Part shown: positions 11,105-19,258 of the stretch, piece after piece
How the letters are laid out: each line of letters starts with the position of its first letter
How positions within the stretch are numbered: position 1 is the stretch's first letter
Source: Lindgomyces ingoldianus
Lineage: Eukaryota; Ascomycota; Dothideomycetes; Pleosporales; Lindgomycetaceae
Direction of reading: 5' to 3'
NCBI RefSeq assembly: GCF_010093535.1
Contig: NW_022985214.1
Location: 109,985 to 173,984, forward strand
DNA: 64,000 nt
Translations under genes and position numbers: made by a program
The notes under the pieces: generated by a model
What the model saw: the letters and a program-made list of their open reading frames with translations, nothing else
What the model was told of the DNA's origin: nothing
Databases searched by the model: none

Positions 11105-12204
11105 ACGTACTTTACAGGCAAGTTGCTTACACACCTAAGTTGCTTACTTTTGCTAAGACTCTACTAAACTACTCTTCTTACACTAATGCATTCCCTATAA
11201 CACTACTTAGACGTGCTAAAAGAATGTTAGATATAGCTTACACTCTAAGCTTTTAAATAAAACATAAAACTTTTAAAAAAATGTGCTGTAGCTATGTATA
11301 AAGTCTTATAAAAGATAATAAATAACTATAGCACTAAATAACTTTTATAAGCTAATTCTATAGCTAAATTACAGAGGCTAGGTAATAAAAAGAAGTAGGT
11401 AATTATTAAGACTATACTTAAGCTATATGCGTAAGAAATTTCCTTTTAAATAGCATTTATAGCTAATATAGCTAATTCTTTACGCGCTAAGCGTAATCTA
11501 GGCTATATTTACATAAACTAGCCTAGTATGTTTATAAAGCGTTATTTAAAGCTTAAAGTAAAGTTTTAAGCGTAAGTATAGTTAAAAGATATTTAGCTAA
11601 TTATAAACCTTGTCTTACTAAAGTTGTACATGTTATTATTTTAGATGCTATACTTAGCTTTAATATTCTCTACAAGGCTAAACCTGCTCTAAATTACTCT
11701 AGAACTCTTATAGAAAGCTCTTTTATAGTTATACTTACACTTAAATATTACTTTAAGCTCTAAATAATGCTTTATAAACATACTAGGCTAGTTTATGCAA
11801 ACATAGCCTAGATTACGCTTAGCGCGCAAAGAATTAGCTATATTAGCTATAAATGCTATCTAAGAGGAAATTCCTTGCGCATATAGCTTAAGTATAGTCT
11901 TAATAATTACCTGCTTCTTTTTATTACCTAGCCTTTATAATTTAGCTGTAGAATTAGCTTGTAAAGGTTGTCTAGCGCTATAGTTATTTATTATTTTTTA
12001 TAAGACTTTGCTTATAGCTATAGTACATTTCTTTAAGAGTTTTATATCTTATTTAAAAGCTTAGAGTATAAGCTATATCTAACATTTTTTTAGCGCGTCT
12101 AAGTAGTGTTATAGGGAATGCATTAGTGTAGGAAGGGTGGTTTAGTAAGGTCTTAGCAAAAGTAAGCAACTTAGGTGTGTAAGCAACTCGCCTGTGAAGT
12201 ACGT
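11105..12204. mobile_element. Fold-back element 2, uninterrupted (1,100 bp)
   Basis: This is the reference copy of the family. It has TA target duplication, arms of ~479 bp (11105-11583 and 11726-12204, inverse complement of each other apart from RIP-type changes) and a ~142-bp unique centre. The arms correspond to the first part of a Fot1-like transposase gene plus its terminal repeat. The centre continues that gene in one orientation only, past the YNF(D/S)KT catalytic region. It codes for nothing and would need a transposase in trans. Confidence 0.88.
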
Positions 12205-13591
12205 TAAGTAATACTTAATAAGAATAAGCTTTTTAGTTTCTTTATAATTAACTTAGTTAAGAATAGTAGGATCTAGTAGCACAGCATATATTACATGTTA
12301 CTGCGCTGCCTAGAGCTTTAGTAGTTAATTTAACTCTATATTAAACACCTATATAATAACTTTTTTACTAGTAGTAATTATAATCTTTATATTAATAGCC
12401 TTATAAAGAATAAATAGGATAAAGTTTAGGTTATTTACTATGTACTATAAGTCTTTTATAAGAACTGCAAATTCTTAGAGGGCAATACTAGTAGCAGCAG
12501 TTTTAGCAGTCTATAGTAGACAGTTATAAACTTATAAGAAATATATAAAGTTTTTACTAATAATGTTGCCCTTTATAAACACTTTACATAATTATAATAC
12601 TTAGAAAATAAAGTTACTTTTACTAAAAAAAAGCTTAACATATATTTTTAAAAGCTAGTAATTAAACTAGATTTGTTGCTATACTGCGTGGCAACAGCTC
12701 TACACCCACGCCTGCGCCTGCGCTAGTTTTAGACGCACTAAAGTTATTATCCTTACTAGATCTAAAAGGCTAAGAAGTTAATTAAAAGCACCTTTACTAT
12801 ATATTTATAGGCAGAGTAGGCGCTCTATAGAGACCCTAATAACAACACTAAGAAGGCTAATAGCGTGTGTAAGCTGCCTAGGGTCTATAAAATAAGCGCT
12901 TGCTAACAACATATAATGTTTATAGATCTTATGCTGCTTGTTAGCTAGAAGTTACATAAAAAATAGAAATAAAGCTTTTAGCTAAAGAAGTATAATAAAA
13001 GCCTTTTTAATAACTTATAATAAGCTTTTATTAACTAGCAACTTGATAAATTACTAGACAATTCTTACTACTAGTAAGTAAAAGTAGGTTAAAAACAGTA
13101 CCTAATTATCTTTAAAATAGCTATACATTACCTCTATGTGCTAGCCACGTTGTGCAACTGCAAGCGCTGTTTCTTCTCTGCTAAACATACAGTTACGTGT
13201 GATTGTAATTTACTATTGCTAGCTATTATTAAAGGTTGCTAGCTGCAGAAGAATTAGCTAAGGAGAGATGCTGTGCCTAGTTACTTTAAAGACCTAACAG
13301 CCTATATAAATAACAAGAAGAAAGACGCTAACGCAGTATACAGCAACAACAGTAGTACTAACAGTGTTTCTAATGTTAACAGCGTCCTTAACAGCCTTAA
13401 CTTAAGCCTTCTTTTTAATTAGGAAATTTGTATATATTACTAGCTATAGAAGCTCTAAATTAATACATACAGATTGCTCTTTAGTACTATACTAACCCTC
13501 TGTCTGTAACGTACGTACTTAGTTTGTTAGCAACTGTAACGTACCTGTAGTACGCAGAAACCGTACGTACTACGTACTGCTGGACGCGCTG

Positions 13592-13599
13592 GAAAAGCC
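13592..13599. repeat. Right 8-bp target-site duplication of hAT-1
   Basis: GAAAAGCC repeats the sequence at 7710-7717 exactly. Both copies sit in the same prenyltransferase codons (Gly-Lys-Ala), which fixes the insertion point to the base. Confidence 0.92.
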
Positions 13600-14008
13600 G
13601 AGCACGTTGACCAATATTCAGCCTCTCTACAAGAGGCCTTGTGAGTTGACCCCAGGAATATGATCCTTCTAGATTTGCAAAGACTAATAATCGGAAGTAC
13701 ATCTAAGGCATTGCGGACTGAACTGGGAGTACATACATACCTAGGCTGCTCTATCGAAGAGAATGGATCGCTCCGACTGATATCGTATATCAACCCGCAA
13801 CTAGAAAAGTTATGCGGCGTAACTACATCGACGATTCGAGATGATACCCTACACTCGAATATGTAAAGGGAATGGATGGAAATATGGTTTAATTTTTATT
13901 CCTATGGTTGTGGAATAAGGACTATAAATATAGAGACTACAATTTTAGCGGTTTTATCCAGCCCCGTAAACGGAAGTGAAAGCCGGCCAGAAGGTCAGAT
14001 AAGGACCT

Positions 14009-16560
14009 TTATGGTTGCCGTACTTCCTGAAGTATATTTACAGCTTTCTTTGCCAAAAGTCCATCCTTGAGCGCTTTGTAGATCCTAGAAGTGTAGGAGC
14101 CGACCGTTGGGGCCTCGTCGTACGCTGGAGCGTGCATATATTTCTCAATATCTCCATCTGGAGTCATAAGCTTCTTACGGCATAGAAATGGAACCTTAAG
14201 GTCCTTCCGAATGAATCCGTAGATCTGCTTAGAGGCTGTTCCAAGGAGCGAGCTGGCATCGCCGTGTTCCAGGTATGCGGCTCGGAAGCTATTCCAAGCG
14301 TCACTTACTTGACGCTCCAGTGTTCTTGACAGTGCTTGAGCGGTAGAAAGTTGATCGACAGTGTTTGCAATGATGACACTTGGATGCATCGTCAGCATAG
14401 TCACACGATAGTCGGATGTGTCGGATGTGTCGTCACACGATGGTCGGATGCATCGGCAGATGCATCGGCACCATAGTCTGTTGCCAAGACCCACCCACTT
14501 ATTTCGCATATATATAGACTCCTGCAAAGGACTCCTCTAGCAATACATTCAATGCAGTTCCTCATGTCTCTGGTGCCTCACATAGCTTCACAGACAGCTC
14601 TATCAGTGATCGGCTTCGAGAGCAGAGTGGACTGTATAGCTAAAGCTATTTTAGGGAACCTTTCAGCTGCGTATAGGCCCACAGTAGAGGAGAATGAGGC
14701 TACTAATTGTTTCCACGCAGTCTCCAAATCATTTGAGACAACTTCGTTGGTGTCAAGGTCCTTGTCGGATGTTACCAAAGCGAAATACTCGCTGAGTATG
14801 ATTTCGTCAAACAGTGGCTTGAAGTGTTCGACAAACATGGATTGCATCGCTCTCAGATCTAGCGCTTGACACAAAGCAAGTAGATGAGTGGCAACCATCT
14901 GAGAGAGAAGGTCGTTGCTGAGGTGGGTATATCTTGCTGAGAGTAACGCGAGAGAGTTGAGAGATTGATTCCCAAGCTCCGCTGTTTGCACATGGTTCAT
15001 CGGGTTGGAAAGAAATCCAAGCTCAGCCTGAAGAGCCGCAACGTAGATATCAGTGCCTTTGAAGATGTAAGAGGTGCCTGGATCTTCTGCTACGAGATTT
15101 GCAGGAAGACCACAACTTGTTGCTGGGTTTATGATCTCGACGCACTGTGAGAATTGCATTCTTCCCAGTGATTGGACGCCCTGTCTCGTTTTCTCCATGG
15201 CAGAAGTAATTGCTTTCGCTTGAAAATTTCCTCCATGGAGTACTCTCCCTTCAGGGTCGATAAGAGGATTGTCGGTTGCAGAATTCAACTCGATAGACAG
15301 CTGCTCATGCGCCAACACCAAATCCTCTAGAACAGGTCCAATCCATTGCGGCGCGGTCCGAATAGAATAACGATCTTGGCGGAGATTGTTACTTGAGGCA
15401 TCGTAGTCCTGCAATAACTTCGAATCCTTCAAGAACGACGAAATGTTACGAGCGGCATCAATCTAATAAGAATGTCAGGAATGAGCTTCTCATACGCTTC
15501 GGAGGATATAATCGTACCTGCCCGGTGTGGGGTCGGCATTCTGAGAAGAAAGAATCGAAGCTCTCGGCAGTACCATGCAATGCCTCAGCGCTCATAGCGG
15601 TGATTATCTGGGAGAGCAAAGGAAGAACGTGCGCATCATGGAGAGCTAGTGACGCGGTCGCAGTGGAGACAACTGTTCCATTAACGATTGCGAGGCCCTC
15701 TTTCGCATCCAGTTCTACCGGTTCAAGACCTATCTGCCTGAAGGCAGAAGCCGCATTCAAGCGAGACGAATTGGGATGAACCCGAATCGTTGGCTTTCCT
15801 TGAATTGCACCGCCGATATAAGACAAGGGTGATAAATTTCCAGATGCTGATATGCTGCTGCGGAGAGGCACTATCGGGATGATGTCTTTTATCAACAAGT
15901 CCCTCATACGGCTCACCGTCTCAGCCCTGACTGCAGAATTTCCTTTAACCAAAGAGTTGAGTCGAATAAGAATTGTTGCACGAGTCCATGTTTCGGGTAG
16001 GTGATTAACTTCCCAGTTTGTGTCGTCGCAATCCTGTGTTGGATACCCATCATAATCTTGATCTGAGGTTGTGGGAGCCAGAATACCGTGATGCAGTTCT
16101 CGTATCAGCGTGCGTTGAAGCTCTCTCGTATTTTGGTTTCGAACATCCGCAGTACCACCAAATCCAGTATTCACACCTGAACAAAGAGTTATCTATCCAT
16201 TGTGGGTAATAAAAGCCCCTTCGGACTCACCATAGATTACCTCTCCGTCTCTTAGTCTAAGTTGGAGAGTCTTAAGACTACCTTCCATTCTTTGGTAAAC
16301 TAGGAAAACAGAACGTCGATATCTATGAGGATCATCAGAGTTGTATCGCTCGGTGCTCAGGCGGAAATTGAGCTGGCATACCTTGCCACAGCAACTACTT
16401 CAGCAACTTGCAGTCCCTCGCCTGTAATTGAGACACTTAGCCCATCACTCTCAATAAAATGAGTTATTGTCTTCCATTCCTCAAGAACAATATCGCTATG
16501 AAAAGCGAGAACTGTGGGAGGATGCAATTGGTGTTGCATCGTGCGCAGAGAATTTGGCAT
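14009..16560 (-). CDS. Phenylalanine/histidine ammonia-lyase family enzyme (PAL-like)
   Basis: Exons on the minus strand are 16560-16382, 16322-16231, 16176-15518 and 15462-14582, plus a last exon ending at 14009. Introns are 59, 54 and 55 bp. It belongs to the MIO-dependent aromatic amino-acid lyases: VIYGVNTGFGGTADVRN, then SSISASGNLSPLSYIGG with the Ala-Ser-Gly that self-cyclises to the MIO cofactor (codons at 15839-15847), KEGLAIVNGTVVSTATASLA, SATDNPLIDPEGRVLHGGNF, and a C-terminal APTVGSYTSRIYKALKDG. The residue after ASG is Asn, where Asp is usual. The expected reaction is deamination of phenylalanine (or a related amino acid) to a cinnamic acid. The acceptor of the last intron is uncertain: ACAG at 14478 (104-bp intron) or AAG at 14379 (203-bp intron) both keep frame; the first retains an odd Cys/Asp-rich repeat. 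Start at 16560; an in-frame Met at 16596 exists. Confidence 0.87.
14401..14473. repeat. Short tandem repeats at the last intron/exon junction of the lyase gene
   Basis: Heptamer-like units TCGGATG and TCGGCAGATGCA and the 13-mer TCACACGAT(A/G)GTCGG are repeated here. They fall where the last intron of the ammonia-lyase should end, which makes the splice site ambiguous. Confidence 0.7.
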
Positions 16561-17261
16561 TCTGTTGGCGATCCAAAAGAAAGTTAGTAAGAACAAGCAT
16601 ACCTAAGGTATTAAGTCATTCACCCCATGCGCAAAACTAAATCTTTGACGCAGCATCGACCGCGAATTGGGGTAGCATTTGAACCGGGAAACTAGGGGAT
16701 GCTGATCTGCATGCATGCAAGAAGATGGCGAAGCACGGCTAAATAGAAGGGTACCCTGGTCCTATAGTAGATGCGCGGGAGTAGGGTGGCACCACGAATT
16801 CTGTCAGTGCCGTCAGTCATTTTTGACGACGTCAACAGTTACGCGTTAGAAATAAATTCCTAACATTTCTAACGCGCGAGTGCCACCTACTTATCCTGAT
16901 TAGTAGCAGGGGTTATGCCCAACCTTGGTAGAGTGCTTGAAGAGCTATAAGAGCTCGTCGGCAGCTTATTCAAGAATCAAGAGAGCCCTGTAGAAGTTTA
17001 AGTATAACAATTGTTAACTTCATTAAACTATTTACTTAACCTAAGTATACACTTAAAGGTGCCTACTGCACGGAGAAGCTAGAGAACTGTCGACGCTGTA
17101 GTTACTGTAGTTATGTGTTTAGCTCTAGCACTTAGAGTTTTCACTTTTAACTCTACATGAATTAGTTCTGCCTAATCGCTTATTAAAAGTATATTAGTTA
17201 TCACCTAGGTAGACTAGAAGCCTAGGTGGCTATAAAGTTATAGTAGTTATTATCTACCTAG
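16561..17261. other. Lyase upstream region and edge of the gene island
   Basis: The first ~220 bp should hold the lyase promoter. A small palindromic element sits at 16782-16889. From about 16,900 the composition shifts toward A/T with RIP-type stops. A short stretch (17200-17227) has the inverted repeat CACCTAGG..CCTAGGTG. I recognise no gene. Confidence 0.4.
16782..16889. mobile_element. Candidate MITE, ~108 bp palindromic element
   Basis: The ends read TAGGGTGGCAC and GTGCCACCTA, near-perfect inverted repeats with TA at the tips. Inside is a 12-bp perfect stem, CGCGTTAGAAAT and ATTTCTAACGCG. It could be a non-autonomous TA-inserting element; there is no second copy in the window to prove mobility. 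Confidence 0.5.
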
Positions 17262-17550
17262 TGTAACGATCCTCATGAATCGTTCCATCTCGAGTCGCCC
17301 GGAACCTCCGGAAGGCCCTCGTATCGGCCCCGACCTCGACCTGGCCCCGACCCCTGCTGTTACCCCTATTCCCTCATGTATTTAGTCGCACCTCGCCCCC
17401 GTAGCTAGCTCGGTAGTTTTCTGATACCCTACGTACAAGGCCTATAGGTGTCATTGGTATTCCCAGGTCTCTGAGTCCCCACGCACTCCCATATGCCTCT
17501 GAGTGGACTCCCACCGCATTCGGACCCATTGTCTTGCCTGCGCCGTTACA
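17262..17550. repeat. Solo LTR, family S (289 bp)
   Basis: It begins TGTAACG and ends CGTTACA, is flanked by the 5-bp duplication CCTAG (17257-17261 and 17551-17555), and matches a second solo LTR at 33747-34056. Its GC content is much higher than its surroundings. No internal region of this retrotransposon is present in the window. Confidence 0.9.
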
Positions 17551-17555
17551 CCTAG

Positions 17556-18523
17556 CTATAGTAGGTATACTATAGAAAATTAAGTTTTTTAATACTTATG
17601 TAACTCTAAGCCTTACTGTAAAGACTTTATAAAGCTCTTAGAAATTTATAATTACTATATTAAGTCTAGCTAATTATAAAATATCTAAAGTACTCTAATA
17701 GATTTTAATAACAACATATCTTATAAGTGCGCTAGCTTCTCTACTAAGACTCTACTAAATCTACACTCTATTTAAGCTTATAATAGCACTATTAAGTTTT
17801 ATACAATTATAGTACTACATTTGCTTTTCTTTTACACTTATATAAGTTATATTCTACTTTATAGCCTTGTTTATAGCGTTCTATAAGGTTATGTTTCTTA
17901 TAGGCTTATACTTTTTTAGCTTTCTCTTTCTTACTACACGCTTTAAACTTGTTGTTATAGATTTTAAGCTTAGGCTATTTTTAACTATAAAAGTACTTTT
18001 ATGCTATAATTACTTTCTTTTATATAATTTATAATATATAGTAGCTTTATGTACTGCTTTAAGCTTAGTAATACACTTTTATACTAGTATAAATTTATGT
18101 ATAACTATTATTACTATTTGTACACAGCAGTAGCGTTACAGTCTAGATACTAGTTATTGCGCATAAGAAGGATCACATAACTATGTTACATAATGCTTGT
18201 GCGCGAACGTCTGTGCGCAAACATGTAGATATTCCTCTTTTCCTCTGTATAGAGGAAAAGACAGAGCAATAACTAGAAACATGTTGCCTCTACCCTAGCT
18301 ACTTTGTACGCTGTGTACACTATATACAACTTTTACTTTTACTACTTAAGTGCTTATACTATAAGTAGCTAGCTAAAAGAGCCTATTCAACACTAATTAG
18401 TAGTTAATTTTAGTAATTATAAATTAATAAAAGTAATAATAAAGTACTTATACTTTATAAAGTACTTTATTTTATTACTTATTTTTAAAGAGAGTGAATT
18501 AATTCTTTACATTATATAGTAAG
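17556..18523. other. RIP-degraded A/T-rich repeat DNA
   Basis: Nearly every frame is closed by TAG/TAA. The minus strand around 17700-18000 reads as Lys/Arg-rich relics, but I cannot assign a family. A small candidate element is noted at 18150-18276. Confidence 0.4.
18150..18276. mobile_element. Candidate MITE with 11-bp inverted ends and a central hairpin
   Basis: The ends CTAGTTATTGC and GCAATAACTAG are perfect inverted repeats 127 bp apart. Inside lies a hairpin, TCTTTTCCTCT-GTAT-AGAGGAAAAGA. No clear target duplication or second copy is visible. Confidence 0.4.
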
Positions 18524-18942
18524 TGTCGCGTACAGCTATCCGTCTATATATATCCTTCTGCTGTGCTAGCTAGGAGGTTAACCTTTTAGCAAAACGCAAC
18601 GGTTATAAGCCTAGTTTGCAACATAGTGTAGATAGTTAGCGCTTAAAAATTTGCGCACCCCTGCTCTACTAATAGAATTGCATTATCCCTAAGCACTGTG
18701 TGTTTAATTCCTACGCTTAGCAAAGAGCAGTTAAGCAGTGCGTCTATTATAGAGGCTACCTTACTAGATCTGTCTCTAAGTTCTGTTGCTTAGGCTAGAA
18801 GAGTGTGTTAAGGTTGTTTTACTATGTTTCACCTCTCTTGTTCCACAGTTTAAGCTAGGGGGTGTGTTGTGTACAGCTATCCGTCTATATATATCCTTCT
18901 GCTGTGCTAGCTAGAAGGTTCACCTTTTAGCAAAACGCAACA
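18524..18942 (+). mobile_element. TRIM-2: 419-bp miniature LTR retrotransposon
   Basis: Two 78-bp direct repeats (18524-18601 and 18865-18942) begin TGT(C/T)G(C/T)GTACAGC and end AACGCAAC(G/A). They flank a 263-bp interior without coding capacity. A G-rich tract (AGGGGGGTG) precedes the right repeat, and the 5-bp duplication GTAAG flanks the element. The LTR carries TATATATAT. The interior has a possible decayed tRNA-type A box (TTAGCGCTTA) and B box (GTGTTTAATTCC), as in TRIM-1. Confidence 0.82.
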
Positions 18943-18947
18943 GTAAG

Positions 18948-19258
18948 CTCTACTACTACATAAAGTAAAAAAAAAATAGTGTATAATACATACTAAAATA
19001 AATAGTAAAGCTGCATAAACTAGCAGCTAGATAATAATAGCAGTACTTATATAATTTACTATAAAAGTAATAAACTATACTACTATAATAAAATTCTACT
19101 AGTAATTAATAACTCTATATAATATTTAAAAAAATAAGAAATAATTTCTATTCTATAAATAACTTATAAAACACATAAAGATATTAAAGGTAACACTATA
19201 GAATAAAACTAGCCTAGAGTACTAGAATAATAAAATTAATATATTAAAAGCTTTAATA
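18948..19258 (+). other. RIP-degraded DNA, probably part of the old Ty3/gypsy element
   Basis: Once the later insertions are removed, this stretch lies directly next to the RNase H relic at 35868-36138 and in the same orientation. Its own translation is too decayed for independent recognition, so the call rests on position. Confidence 0.45.

Larger units (their letters stand above)
7718..13591 (+). mobile_element. hAT DNA transposon (hAT-1), RIP-degraded, carrying two nested fold-back elements
   Basis: The element has inverted ends CAGCGCGTCCA[A/G]CAGTACGTA and an 8-bp target duplication GAAAAGCC (7710-7717 and 13592-13599). Eight-bp duplications with CAG ends are the hAT signature. Removing the two nested elements (9001-10661 and 11105-12204, with TA duplications) leaves about 3.1 kb, matching hAT-2 and hAT-3. 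Near the right end the plus strand still reads LATLCNCKRCFFSAKHTVTC (codons around 13140-13200), the C-terminal hAT dimerisation motif. All frames are full of stops. The stretches 7808-9000, 10662-11104 and 12205-13100 hold only decayed hAT sequence. Confidence 0.9.
6578..13866 (+). pseudogene. DMATS-type aromatic prenyltransferase, interrupted by a hAT transposon
   Basis: The 5' part (6578-7717) codes for a DMATS-family indole/aromatic prenyltransferase: TFWWNTSG near the N-terminus, FHHYTIMRN, AKAYFFPKWL, RLEFEMLSTDLL, and GLLYYASFRLG with VKLYIPVRH-like IKLYIPVRHF. At GGA-AAA-GCC (7717) the frame enters a 5,874-bp hAT element and stops at 7807. The missing C-terminus lies at 13600-13640 and 13698-13866, after a predicted 57-bp intron, and carries ELGVHTYLGC and ISYINPQLE, the usual end of the family. 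The two 3' exon pieces total 210 bp and fit the upstream phase, so without the transposon and one duplicate target copy the frame would be continuous. No in-frame ATG lies between the upstream stop at 6575 and residue-level homology, so a 5' exon is missing from my model or the start is lost. A truncated product would lack about 69 residues of the barrel and is probably inactive. Confidence 0.85.

Noticed and set aside
7718..13591. Helitron or Mutator origin for the 5.9-kb insertion in the prenyltransferase
   Set aside because: The 8-bp duplication, CAG-type ends and the C-terminal hAT motif near 13150 point to hAT.
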